From Streptomyces sp. NBC_01591 (GTDB lineage Bacteria > Actinomycetota > Actinomycetes > Streptomycetales > Streptomycetaceae): a stretch of 64,000 bases of DNA. The notes below the pieces were generated by a model that was not told the DNA's origin, made no database searches, and saw only the letters and a program-made list of their open reading frames with translations. Position 1 is the stretch's first letter. Every line of letters begins with the position of its first letter. Positions 45,140 to 54,842 of the stretch are shown here, in pieces. The stretch lies in the NCBI RefSeq assembly GCF_035918155.1, contig NZ_CP109327.1, forward strand, positions 1 to 64,000. The letters run 5' to 3'. Made by a program: the position numbers and the translations under genes.

Positions 45140-45592
45140 ATGTGGTCTGTTGCGGGAAGGTCGGTGAGCTTTGTGGCTTCGGCGGGGGTGGCGCGGGTGT
45201 GGGTGTGGGTGACGGCGGTGGTGGCGTTCCTGGGAACGGTGGGGCTGGTTTTGGTGGCGGTTCTGGCTGATCTGGACACGGCTGGTCAGGCTGCGAGCGT
45301 GGTGGGTTCGATGGTGGCGCTGGTGGCGTTGCTGGTGTCGGTGGTCGCGCTGTTCCGCGGCGGTGGATCCGCGAGCGGGCGCCGTGTGCGTGGTGGTCGT
45401 GGTGCGGTCGTGGCCGGTGGTGACATCACGGGCTCCGCTCTCGGAAAGGACTCGAAGGTGACCGGTCCCCGCACCCCGCCGAGGATGGGCTCCTCGCGGC
45501 GGGATGGGGATGATGTGCGTGCCGGGCGGGACGGGGTCGCGGCTGGTGGCGACATCACCGACAGTGCCCTGGGTGAGGGAAGCGAGCGGTGA
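45140..45592 (+). CDS. Two-TM protein sharing a motif with the adjacent NLR
   Basis: 150 residues from ATG 45140; GTG 45164 after GGAAGG is an alternative. Two TM helices (VWVWVTAVVAFLGTVGLVLV and VVGSMVALVALLVSVVALF) are followed by a soluble basic tail with two copies of a Gly-rich motif, AGGDITGSALGKDSKV and AGGDITDSALGEG. The same motif occurs near the N-terminus of the next gene. Its stop overlaps that gene's start (GTGA). Membrane effectors that share amyloid-like motifs with an NLR are known in bacteria. This arrangement fits, making it a candidate membrane-perturbing effector. Confidence 0.65.
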   Translation: MWSVAGRSVSFVASAGVARVWVWVTAVVAFLGTVGLVLVAVLADLDTAGQAASVVGSMVALVALLVSVVALFRGGGSASGRRVRGGRGAVVAGGDITGSALGKDSKVTGPRTPPRMGSSRRDGDDVRAGRDGVAAGGDITDSALGEGSER

Positions 45593-47949
45593 GCCTTTTC
45601 CCTCGGGCCCGTCGCGGGCGTAAGTCTGGAGACGGTGCGACTCCCCCAGGGGCGGGGGCGGCGCGCAGAGTGTCCGCTGGGGCAGGTGGGGTCGCGGCGG
45701 GCGGGGGGATCACCGGTTCCGCGCTGGGTGACAACAGCCGGGTCACGTATGTGGACAAGCAGTACGTGGCAGAGGCCGGCGTGCCGGTGGGGTGGCCGGT
45801 GGTGGTGGGGACGGTGCCGGTGCTGGCGTCCGCGTTCCAGCCGCGCGAGGTACTGCGTCAGGCGGTCGACGAGGCCCGCGGGCACGGCCGGAGCGTCGTG
45901 CTGGCGAGTGACACCCCGCACGGTGAGCGGTCGCGGTCCGGTACGCGTGCGTCTGTGCAGGTGATGTCGGGCGGCGGCGGGGTGGGCAAGTCGCAGCTGG
46001 CCGCCGCCTACGCCCGTGAAGCGGTCACGGACGGCGCCGATCTGGTGGTGTGGACGCCGGCAACCGATATCCAACAGGTTCTGACCGTCTATGCGCAGGC
46101 CGCTGCGCTCGTGCAGGCGCCCGGCCATACCGGCACGGACCTGGAAACGGACGCACGAGCCTTCCTCAGCTGGCTGGCGGCCACCGACCGACGATGGCTG
46201 GTCATCCTGGACGACATCACCAACCCGGATGCGATCGAGCCCTGGTGGCCAGACAGCCAGCGCGGCACCGGCTGGACCCTTGCCACCACCCGCCTCAAAG
46301 ACCCGCGCCTGACCGGCGGCGGCCGGACCCGCATCGACGTCGACGTCTACACCCCAACCGAAGCAACCGACTACCTCACCACCCGCCTCACCCACGACCA
46401 CAAAGCCCACCTGGCCGACCACCGAGCCCCGGCCCTCGCCGAGGCACTCGGACACCTGCCGCTGGCACTGGGACACGCCGCCGCCTACATGCTTCGCGAG
46501 AACACCTCCTGCAGCACCTACCTGGAACAGTTCACCGACCGCGCCACGCACCTGGACAAACTCCTGCCCCACTGGGCCGACGCCGAACGCTACGGCCGGC
46601 AGGTCACCACCACCCTGCTCCTCGCCCTCGACGCCACCGACCAGGACCCCCACGGACCCCTGGCCCGCACCGCCCTCCGCATCACCGCCTACCTCGACCC
46701 CGCCGGACAACCCGCCGCCCTATGGACCACCAACGCCTTCCTCACCTACCTCATCCAGCAACAGCGCGCCGCCGTCCCGGCTCGGCGGAACCTCGGCCTG
46801 CGCCGACGGCGCAGGAGCGCGGTGCGGACCGTCACGGGTGACGAGGCAGCCGCAGCGCTGCGGCTCCTCGACCGGTACGGACTGATCACGTACGACTCCG
46901 CCGACAACCCCCGAGCGGTGCGTATCCACGCGCTCACCGCACGCGCCGTGCGCGAGACCACTCCTCAGGACCAGCAGCCGACGACCGCCGTCACCGCCGC
47001 CGACACCCTCGTCGAAATATGGCCAGACCCCGACCACACCCAGCGCGAACTGGCCAGCACGCTACGCGCCAACACGGATTCCCTCACCACCCATGCCGGA
47101 GAGTCCTTATGGACGCCCGACGCCCACCCCGTGCTCTACCGCACGGGAGCAAGCCTCCTCAATGCTCACCTGCACAGCGCCTCCTCGACGTACTGGGAAC
47201 ACATGGTCGCCGACTGCGAGCGGCTGCTGGGCGACGAACACCCCGACACCCTGGCCGCCCGCGCCAGCCTCGCCGCCTCCTACTGGCAGGCCGGGCGCAC
47301 CAACGACGCCATCGAAATCGAAGAGCACGTCCTCGCCGAGTACGAGCGACTCCTCGGCAACGAACACCCCCACACCCTGGCCGCCCGCGCCAGCCTCGCC
47401 GCCTCCTACCGGCAGGCCGGGCGCACCAACGACGCCATCAACCTGCTCGAACACGTCCTCGCCGAGTACGAGCGACTCCTCGGCAACGAACACCTCGACA
47501 CCCTGGCCGCCCGCGCCAGCCTCGCCGCCTCCTACCGGCAGGCCGGGCGCACCAACGACGCCATCGAAATCGAAGAGCCCGTCCTCGCCCAATGCGAGCG
47601 ACTCCTCGGCAACGAACACCCCCACACCCTGAGCGCCCGCGCCAACCTCGCCGCCTCCTACCGGCAGGCCGGGCGCACCAACGACGCCATCGAAATCGAA
47701 GAGCCCGTCCTCGCCCAATGCGAGCGACTCCTCGGCAACGAACACCCCGACACCCTGAGCGCCCGCGCCAACCTCGCCGCCTCCTACCGGCAGGCCGGGC
47801 GCACCAACGACGCCATCGAAATCGAAGAGCGCGTGCTCGCCGATCGCGAGCGGTTGCTTGGCAACGAACACCCCGACACTTGTTCTGCTCGTGATGCTCT
47901 GTCCCGGTGGCGGTCGGCGGGGGATGGTCTTGGGGAGCCTCCGTTGTAA
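45589..47949 (+). CDS. NB-ARC STAND ATPase with TPR sensor (NLR-like)
   Basis: 786 residues from GTG 45589. Residues ~30-50 carry AGGGITGSALGDNSRVT, matching the upstream membrane protein. The NB-ARC ATPase has Walker A G128-GGGVG-K134-S, Walker B WLVILDD (D208, D209) and the GLPLA-like box (GHLPLALGHAAA). A winged-helix-like stretch follows. The C-terminus holds six 42-residue TPR repeats with ERLLGNEHPDTL and SYRQAGRTNDAI. TPRs probably sense a trigger and oligomerisation would then template the membrane partner. Translationally coupled to it. An IS6 fragment begins right after the stop. Confidence 0.8.
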   Translation: MSLFPRARRGRKSGDGATPPGAGAARRVSAGAGGVAAGGGITGSALGDNSRVTYVDKQYVAEAGVPVGWPVVVGTVPVLASAFQPREVLRQAVDEARGHGRSVVLASDTPHGERSRSGTRASVQVMSGGGGVGKSQLAAAYAREAVTDGADLVVWTPATDIQQVLTVYAQAAALVQAPGHTGTDLETDARAFLSWLAATDRRWLVILDDITNPDAIEPWWPDSQRGTGWTLATTRLKDPRLTGGGRTRIDVDVYTPTEATDYLTTRLTHDHKAHLADHRAPALAEALGHLPLALGHAAAYMLRENTSCSTYLEQFTDRATHLDKLLPHWADAERYGRQVTTTLLLALDATDQDPHGPLARTALRITAYLDPAGQPAALWTTNAFLTYLIQQQRAAVPARRNLGLRRRRRSAVRTVTGDEAAAALRLLDRYGLITYDSADNPRAVRIHALTARAVRETTPQDQQPTTAVTAADTLVEIWPDPDHTQRELASTLRANTDSLTTHAGESLWTPDAHPVLYRTGASLLNAHLHSASSTYWEHMVADCERLLGDEHPDTLAARASLAASYWQAGRTNDAIEIEEHVLAEYERLLGNEHPHTLAARASLAASYRQAGRTNDAINLLEHVLAEYERLLGNEHLDTLAARASLAASYRQAGRTNDAIEIEEPVLAQCERLLGNEHPHTLSARANLAASYRQAGRTNDAIEIEEPVLAQCERLLGNEHPDTLSARANLAASYRQAGRTNDAIEIEERVLADRERLLGNEHPDTCSARDALSRWRSAGDGLGEPPL
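47205..47895. repeat. 126-bp tandem repeats encoding TPR units
   Basis: Six in-frame units of exactly 126 bases, the inner ones nearly identical at DNA level. CTCCTCGGCAACGAACACC recurs about every 126 bases from 47350. The high nucleotide identity suggests recent duplication or gene conversion. Confidence 0.85.
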
Positions 47950-48289
47950 AGAGGGACCGCGAAGATCCTGGTGGGCGGGGCGTCTTTCTGGTCGTGCATG
48001 AGGCGGTCGTGCGGGTGCGGCGGCGCAGGGCGGCCGCGTAGCGGGGGCCGAACCGGTCGCACCACCGGCGGATCGCCTCATGGGAGACGGTGATCGCGCG
48101 TGCCAGGAGCAGCTCCTCGACTTCGCGGAAGGAGAGCGGGAAGCGGTGGTACAGCCATACTGCGTGGGAGATGACCTCCGCCGGAAACCGGAACCCCTTG
48201 TACGACGGCCCTTCCCCGGCGCCCTCCGCCACCAGCTACTCCCGAACGATCAACAAACCCGGCTACCATTCCGGCCCGGAGACCACTCA
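47950..48289 (-). pseudogene. IS6-family element, truncated and split by IS4
   Basis: Minus strand from ATG 48232: YKGFRFPAEVISHAVWLY, FPLSFREVEELLLARAITV, SHEAIRRWCDRFGPRY. This is the N-terminus of an IS6 transposase. It stops near 48020, with the rest of the IS gone. Its outer end was separated by IS4 and is found at 50104-50120 (complement GGCACTGTCAAGTTGA). Confidence 0.7.
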
Positions 48290-50091
48290 AGGCCACGAAG
48301 TTAAGGGCGTGGGGGAAACTGCAACTCGCCTGACGGTTGGGGACCTTGGGGATGCGAGAACGGGACCTCTGGTAGAAGCGGGAGACCGACCAAAGTCTTC
48401 CTGCCGCGAGAGGTCCCGTTGTCCGACCAGTCTGCCACCACGACGCTCACCCGTACCATCACGGTTGCGGATGGTGTCTTCGCTCCTGGCCACCTGGGCG
48501 AGCTGACCCAGTACCTACCCTTCGAGCTCGTCGATGACGTGCTGGAACAGACGCGAGCCGTGCAGCACCGGCTGCGACAGCTGCCGTCCCGGGTGGGTGT
48601 GTACTTCGTGCTGGCCTTGGGGCTGTTTCCCGGTCTCGGGTACGCGCGGGTGTGGGACAAGCTGGTCGCTGGCCTGCACGGACTACCACTACCGGCCCCG
48701 TCGGAGAAGGCCCTGCGCGATCTACGCCGACGGCTGGGGCCCGCTCCGTTGAAGGCACTGTTCGAGGTCATGGCCGGGCCCCTGGCTCAGCCCGCGACGC
48801 CGGGGGTGTGCTATCGGCGATGGCGGACGGTCGCTTTCGACGGCTGCAGCTCCATTGAAGCCCCTGACCAGCCCCGTATCCGCGCTCTTCTGGGCAAGAT
48901 CCGGCGTACCCGTGGCGGCCTGGAGGGCTATCCACACCTGCGGCTGATGGCCCTGTGCGAGACGGGCACCCGCGGACTGCTCGGTGCGGTGTTCGGCCCG
49001 ACCAACACCGGAGAGACGATCTACGCCCGTCGGTTGCTGCCGCTGTTGAACCCGAGCATGCTACTGCTCGCCGACCGGGCCTTCGACGGCAGCGGCTTCC
49101 TCACCGCGGTGGGCGACACCGGAGCCCAGATGCTGATCCGCCATCTGGGCCGCGCTGCCCGACGGCTCTTTCCTCACTCGCATCGACGGCCGGACCTTCC
49201 GCATCATCGACGCAGACGTGACCGTCATGTGCGGCGACGGGCACCGCATCCGCGACCGTTACCGGCTCGCCACCACCTTGCTGGACCACCGGGCCGACCC
49301 GGCCGCGCGCCTCGTGCACCTGTACCACGAACGCTGGGAGGTCGAGTCATCCTTCCTGGCCCTGCGCCACACACTGTTCGCCGGCCGAGTCCTGCGATCG
49401 GCCGACCCCTTCGGCCTGGAGCAAGAACTCTGGGCCCAGCTCGCCCTCTACCAGACGTTGCGCCGCGCCATGGTCGATGCCGTGGAGTCCGCACCGGGGA
49501 CCGACCCCGACCGCGCTGGCTTCACCGTGGCCCTCCAGGCCACCCGCGACCAGGTCATCACCGCGAGCGGCATCATCCCGGCCACCGCCACCCCTCGGGC
49601 CGAAGCCATCGGTAAAGCCATCCTGAACAACCTCCTGCCGCCTCGCCGCGCCCGCCTCAGCGCCCGGAAAGTGAAGTGCCCTGTCTCGCGCTACCCCGTC
49701 GAACAGAACGAAAAGCGCCCCGCACGCAGCCAGAACATCGTGTCCATCGCCGTCGACGTCCTTGCCCGTGCCGCCTCACGACCCTCCCCGCGGCTGCCAG
49801 AGACCATGAACGCCCGCTCCGGGACGAGCCGCTGGGACCGGGCCCTCCAGCTCCTGCGCACCGAGCCAGACCGGTCCTGGCGGACCATCGAACTCGCCGC
49901 CGCTCTAGAAATCAGCCACTACCGCAGCTTCTGTGCCCAGTTGGGACAATGGACCAAAGAAGGGATACTGCAACGCCTCGGACGCGGGCGCTACACACTC
50001 GCTGCGGAGTTGATCGCTCCCACCTCGTCCCAAGGTCCCCAGCTGTCAGGCGAGTTGCAGTTTCCCCTGCGTCCTTAACTTCGTGGCCTTG
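48290..50091. mobile_element. IS4-family insertion sequence with 12-bp target duplication
   Basis: GGAGACCACTCA occurs immediately before 48290 (48278-48289) and after 50091 (50092-50103), a size normal for IS4. The ends are long imperfect inverted repeats of about 60 bases (AGGCCACGAAGTTAAGG... and its complement). The insertion split the end of an IS6 element. Confidence 0.85.
48419..50078 (+). pseudogene. IS4-family transposase, internal frameshift or deletion
   Basis: The first part reads TRTITVADGVFAPGHLGELT, GLGYARVWDKLVAGL, RTVAFDGCSSIEAPD and LLLADRAFDGSGFL, the DDE region. After MLIR (about 49140) the coding frame changes, continuing as LPDGSFLTRIDGRTFRI, then YHERWEVESSFLALRHTLF with the catalytic Glu of the YREK-like box. 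Residues seem to be missing at the switch. The copy is likely dead. Confidence 0.75.
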
Positions 50092-50120
50092 GGAGACCAC
50101 TCACTCAACTTGACAGTGCC

Positions 50121-50403
50121 GACTCAGAAGTTCAGCGAGCGTCTGGAGTTGGTCCTCGTACTCGCCGGGGCTCGCGTCCAGCTCCTAGTCCGTGAGCCCG
50201 CGTTTCGTCGCCATCCCGCGCAACATGGCGTACATCTGTCTCTGGCCGTCGTCATAATGCTTGATCATGTTGTTGCGGGTGTCGGTGTCGACCTTGGCGT
50301 TCTCCTCGTTCACGTGAACCGTGGCTCGCCAGGTTGTACCGCCCCACCAGCGGGCGCTGTCACCCGGACGTGGCACCGCCCTGGTCGCCTTGGCCTCGGC
50401 CAT
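50121..50403 (-). pseudogene. Hypothetical gene fragment with in-frame amber
   Basis: ATG 50403 leads to WWGGTTWRATVHVNEENAKVD and MYAMLRGMATKRGLTD, then TAG at 50185-50187. The same frame continues with protein-like ELDASPGEYEDQLQTLAELL until it meets the IS6 end at about 50120. So the natural C-terminus was cut off by the IS and the TAG may be a later mutation. Family unknown. Confidence 0.45.
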
Positions 50404-50623
50404 GGGTGCTGGCCAGGGTGACGAGCGCGATGTGAGGGACGGCGTTCAGGCAGAGTTCCGCCGCCGTGCTCGGATCGGTCGCGGTGCGCGCCTCCTGCAG
50501 CGCCAGCAGACCGGTCAGCACCGCGGAGTCGACCGCCTCGTCGAGAACCTCGTCCGCGGCGAGTTCGCCGCCGGCCACCAGCTCGCGCAGCCAGGCGGCT
50601 GCCTCTGCGGACCGGTCCGCCAC
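50360..50623 (-). CDS. Hypothetical protein, 87 residues
   Basis: ATG 50623; DRSAEAAAWLRELVAGGELA, then TGLLALQEARTATDPSTAAE and NAVPHIALVTLASTHG. Helical and acidic. It overlaps the start of the following fragment and probably forms an operon with it. Not recognised. Confidence 0.45.
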   Translation of the reverse strand: MADRSAEAAAWLRELVAGGELAADEVLDEAVDSAVLTGLLALQEARTATDPSTAAELCLNAVPHIALVTLASTHGRGQGDQGGATSG

Positions 50624-51271
50624 CGCGCGGCCAGCTGGCTTTGTTCATGAAAACGGGTTCTGGCTCAACTTCTGTTTGCGCCGTGAGGCGCTGTTGGTTC
50701 GAGTGGAGGTGGAAGGCCTGCACCAACCCGCTGTCGCAGCAGCTGGGTTGAAGCTGAGGGCAGCCTGATCCGGGTGATGCCGGGGAGGGTGAGAGCGGCC
50801 CTGACGAAGCCGGGACGTGACCAGTACTGCCAGATGGGGCGGGTCCGGCAAGTGTGATGGAGAGGAGTACGCGAGGAACCGGCGTTTTACGTCTCTTAAC
50901 GAGCCTCCGGCTCCAACCTGGTGGATCTGGGCCGGAAGCGGTGCGTACTCGGGTCATCCTTTCGGGTGGTCTGACAACTCCTGGGTCGGTTTACGAAAGC
51001 TGGCCGGGAGGCCACGAGGAAAGCCTGCGGCGTACTCGTGGCGATGCCGCAGGGACACAGTCGGGCTCCTACTCCGTCGAGCGAACCACAGTGAACACGG
51101 GAACCGTCCCGAACCTCGCCCCGCTACCTGTCTCCAGCAGGCTGCCGGGGCTGGGCGCATCGACCGCCGATCGGTCCGGGACGGGGCGGAGCCGCCGTAG
51201 TACTCCGAGGCCGGGAAAGCCGGCCGCATGGGGAAGGGCGGCAGCGGTATCGAGAAGGGAAGGACGCTGCA

Positions 51272-52726
51272 ATGCCGGAAGATGCCCCGCCGAATGGCGG
51301 AGCCCCGGGCCCTCGGGCCCGGGTACTGGAGATGCAGGCCAAGCTTCACCGTTGGGCGGTGGCCGATCCCGGCCGCCGGTTCGATGACCTGTTCAACTTC
51401 GTGCACGATCCGGCGACGCTGTTGGTGGCGTTCGACCGGGTCGCGGGCAACCGGGGAGCCCGGACTCCCGGCGTCGACGGCCTGACCGCCACCGACGTCG
51501 AGGAATCCATCGGTGTCCCCGGATTCCTGAACGACCTGCGGGTCGCCGTCAAGGGCGGTGCGTTCTGTCCTCTGCCGGTGCGGGAACGCAGCATTCCCAA
51601 GCCGGGAGGCTCGGGAAAGGTCCGTAAACTCGGGATTCCGACGATCGCGGACCGGGTCGCTCAGGCAGCGCTGAAACTGGTGCTGGAACCGATCTTCGAG
51701 GCCGACTTCAAGCCGGTCTCCTACGGGTTCCGGCCCCGACGGCGGGCCCAGGACGCCATCGCCGAGATCCACTATTTCGGCACCCGGGGATATCGCTGGG
51801 TGCTGGATGCGGACATCGAGGCGTGCTTCGACTCGATCAACCACACGGCCCTGATGGACCGAGTGCGTCATCGGGTGAAGGACAAGCGTGTCCTGTCGCT
51901 GGTCAAAGCCTTCCTCAAGGCCGGGATTCTTACTGAACTCGGTGAGAACAAGGAGACGTTGACCGGCACCCCGCAAGGCGGCATCCTCTCCCCGCTGCTG
52001 GCGAACATTGCTCTGTCGGCGCTCGATGAGCACCTGCACGAGACGTGGGAGCCGGGCGGGACGATGGCCACCGAAGGTAAACGCGCCCACCGGCGCCGCA
52101 AGGGTCGGCCGACGTGGCGGGTCGTCCGCTACGCGGACGACTTCGTCGTCCTGGTGCACGGCACCGAGGCCGACACTGCGGCACTGCGCGAAGAAGTCGC
52201 TGACGTGCTCGAACCTCTGGGATTGCGCCTGTCGCAGGCGAAGACCCGGATCGCGCACATGAGTGATGGGTTCGACTTCCTGGGCTTCCGCATCCAGTGG
52301 AAACGCAAAGGAGGCACGGACAGATGGCACGTCTACACCTTCATCGCGGACCGGCCCATCCGGTCCTTGAAGGCGAAGGTCCGTGCTGTGACAGGCAGGA
52401 CATCGCAGCAGGATCTCGCCACCGTGCTGATCAGACTCACTCAGATCATGCGCGGTTGGGCCAACTACTTCAAGCACGCTGTCGCCAAGCATGTCTTCAC
52501 GAAGCTTGACGCCTTCGTGTGGTGGCGTCTGATCCGCATGCTGCGGGAACGTCACCACTGGAGTTGGGGCGAAGTCCGCCGCCGGTTCACCACCCCCACC
52601 GGGCGGTGGCTACCGATCGCGGCGGACGGGGCCGAACTGTTCCAGATCGCATCGGTCACGGTCAGCCGTTACCGATACCGGGCCAGCAGGATCCCCAACC
52701 CATGGCACCCTGCGAACCCCGTCTGA
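51272..52726 (+). CDS. ltrA: Group II intron reverse transcriptase/maturase
   Basis: 484 residues from ATG 51272 after GGAAGGA. Reverse-transcriptase blocks are complete: RSIPKPGGSGKVRKLGIPTI, YGFRPRRRAQDAI, VLDADIEACFDSI, TPQGGILSPLLANIAL, and the catalytic RYADDFVV. Domain X (maturase) has RGWANYFKH, and the C-terminus ends ASRIPNPW. No HNH endonuclease is seen, so retrohoming would rely on RT and DNA-binding functions. The protein binds and splices its own intron RNA and copies it into DNA. Intact. Confidence 0.9.
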   Translation: MPEDAPPNGGAPGPRARVLEMQAKLHRWAVADPGRRFDDLFNFVHDPATLLVAFDRVAGNRGARTPGVDGLTATDVEESIGVPGFLNDLRVAVKGGAFCPLPVRERSIPKPGGSGKVRKLGIPTIADRVAQAALKLVLEPIFEADFKPVSYGFRPRRRAQDAIAEIHYFGTRGYRWVLDADIEACFDSINHTALMDRVRHRVKDKRVLSLVKAFLKAGILTELGENKETLTGTPQGGILSPLLANIALSALDEHLHETWEPGGTMATEGKRAHRRRKGRPTWRVVRYADDFVVLVHGTEADTAALREEVADVLEPLGLRLSQAKTRIAHMSDGFDFLGFRIQWKRKGGTDRWHVYTFIADRPIRSLKAKVRAVTGRTSQQDLATVLIRLTQIMRGWANYFKHAVAKHVFTKLDAFVWWRLIRMLRERHHWSWGEVRRRFTTPTGRWLPIAADGAELFQIASVTVSRYRYRASRIPNPWHPANPV

Positions 52727-52742
52727 CGGCAGAGACCGTGGA

Positions 52743-52776
52743 GAGCCCGTTGCGCTGAGAGGCGCACGGCGGGTTC
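52743..52776 (+). ncRNA. Group II intron domain V
   Basis: 34-nt hairpin: GAGCCCG pairs with CGGGTTC, an inner stem TGCG/CGCA is capped by a purine-rich loop. This is the catalytic core of the ribozyme and lies 17 bases after the maturase stop. Confidence 0.8.
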
Positions 52777-52915
52777 GGCGAGAGGTCCGGAGAAACGGAC
52801 CGGGAGCAATCCCGGCACCGCGCTCCGGGCCTACTCAGCGGTGCCGACACGGTGAGTGACAGCTGGGAATGAGTGGGGCGGTGTGCACCGGGGCTGAGGG
52901 GGTCGGGCCGTGGTG

Positions 52916-53311
52916 TTACAGGGCGATCAGCCCTGCTGCTGTCTCCCGGAAGCCACAGGCGTCGAAATAGAACGAGCGCAGATGTTCCTCGAAGTCGACG
53001 TGGAGCCACTCGCACTTCGCGGCACGGGCTTCTTTGGCTGCGACTGCGACAAGCGCGGCGCCAACCCCTATCGACCGAAGATGCTGGGCGACCACCGTGT
53101 CCAGAATGAAGGCGTGTGCTCCGCCGTCCCAGACAACGTTGACGAATCCGATCAGATCGCCATTTTCCCTCGCGCAGACCCAGCCAAGGCTGTGGCGCTC
53201 AAGCCGTGCTTGCCAGTCGGTCTGAGCGACCGGGGATCCGAAACCGTCGGCGTGCAATCTGTTGAGGGATGCGTTGTCGAAGTCGCCTTGCCACTCATAC
53301 TTGATCGCCAC
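52916..53311 (-). CDS. GNAT-family N-acetyltransferase
   Basis: 131 residues from ATG 53311. The acetyl-CoA site motif is QHLRSIGVGAALVAVA, preceded by strand FILDTVVA and followed by WLHVDFEEHLRSFYFDACGF. It is a single-domain GNAT of typical length and appears complete. The substrate is unknown; candidates are small amines, antibiotics or protein N-termini. It stands between the group II intron and an ISL3 relic, so it may have arrived as passenger DNA. Confidence 0.8.
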   Translation of the reverse strand: MAIKYEWQGDFDNASLNRLHADGFGSPVAQTDWQARLERHSLGWVCARENGDLIGFVNVVWDGGAHAFILDTVVAQHLRSIGVGAALVAVAAKEARAAKCEWLHVDFEEHLRSFYFDACGFRETAAGLIAL

Positions 53312-54842
53312 GTCCAGATCCTAGTGCCGAGAAGGTACTTGGTCCGCATCGACTACTGGGCGAGGAGAACCCGCTTCCGGAGGAGACGGAAGCCGGCACG
53401 GCCGAACATCTGGCGCTTGAGCATCTTGATCCGGTTGACATGGCCTTCGACGACACCAGAGCTCCAGGGGAGGGTCAGGCCGGCGATGACGGCGTCACGG
53501 TCGCGGCCGATGCCCGCGGCGAGGGTGTGGAGGCTGGGGAGATCGTCTTGTCTCACGGCGGTGAGCCAGTCCGGCAGGAGCTCGCCCTGGCGCTCGGTGA
53601 GCATGGTCGCGAAGGACCGGACGTGCCTGGTGAGTGCATCGATTTCGGGACAGTTGGCCCGGACGTGCTTCAAGCGGAGTTGTTCAGTCTCGGAGAGGCT
53701 TTCCGGTCGGCGGAGGACCCACCCGGCGACGATCCGGGGCGAAGGCGCACGGGCCGTCACCGGCCCTGGTGAAGTGCGTTTCTGGCGGAGGTAGGCGCGA
53801 ACCCGCTGGTAGCTGCCCGTGTAGCCGAGCGGAACGATCTCCTCCCACAGCTTCCAGGCGTTCGTTCCGCCCTCGTTCCAGCGGTCGTCGAGATAGGGCT
53901 TGTACTCGTCGAGAACCGAGCGCCGTGCTTGCCACTGACCGGTGAAAAGATCTTCTGGCCTGGCAGCGTCCGCGTACCGTTTGACGGTTCGGCTGGTCAT
54001 GCCGAGCTGCCGCTGGATCGCGCGGCGGCTGTGCCCCGCCTCCACCAGGGCGTGGACCGTGGCGTGAACGGTCCGGGTTCGGTCGGCGAACCGGTGGCCG
54101 GTCGGCCAAGGCGAGTCGGAGGACTCCTGCACAGGTCCTGGCTCCGCCTCGGGCGTTTCAGGTGTCTCGGGCACCAGGACACGCAGGCATCGCCGGTGCT
54201 GGGCGATGCTCCGCTCGGCTGCCTCACTGAGGTTGTGCCAGAGGTGCCACCGGTCTGCGACCTGCACGGCCTGCGGGGCGCCGACGGCGGCGCCTTCGGC
54301 GAAGAACGGCGCGCGGTCCCGGCAGACCACCTCGATTCCGGGCCGCTGGGCCAGCCACGCAGCCAGGGTCGACGACTCCCGGTCAGGCAACAGGTCGATG
54401 GGCCGGCGGGTCTCGACGTCCACAAGAACGGTCCCGTAGTGGCGGCCCTTGCGGGTGGCGTACTCGTCGACGCCGACCACCCGCGGAGCGGGCACCTCCG
54501 GCTCGGGAAGCGCGTCGACCAACCGCAGGACCGTGCTGCGGCTGACCGCCCCGCCCACGATGGCAGCCAGCCGGGCACCGGCCCGGCCGGCCAGGGCAAG
54601 ACCGATCGAGGCCAGGGTCGAGCGGAGCCGCTCGGTCCGCTGACCGTTTCTCCGGGTCAGGCCGGGTATCTGCTCGACGAACGTGCGACGTCCGCACTCA
54701 ACGTTCCCGCAGGTGAACCGGCGGACCCGCAACTGGAGAACCACGCTTCGTCCCGCGCTCGGAACCCTCTCTGTCAGCCTTGGGTGAGACATCCCGTTCT
54801 GCGGGGTTAGCCTGAGAGGGCACGACAGGAGAACCGTCCCTT

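Larger units (their letters stand above)
50852..52840 (+). mobile_element. Group II intron
   Basis: Begins at GTGTG (50852), a valid 5' end, and contains a long structured 5' region, a maturase gene and then domain V. Domain V is 34 bases (52743-52776), begins GAGCCC and ends GGGTTC with internal GAGA, as expected. Domain VI and the 3' end (CCTACTC, about 52830-52840) follow; the exact last base is uncertain. The flanking exon sequence is not a gene I can identify. Confidence 0.8.

Noticed and set aside
47107..48081. Antisense frame with Gly-rich repeats opposite the TPR region
   Set aside because: It only mirrors the 126-bp DNA repeat of the NLR gene.
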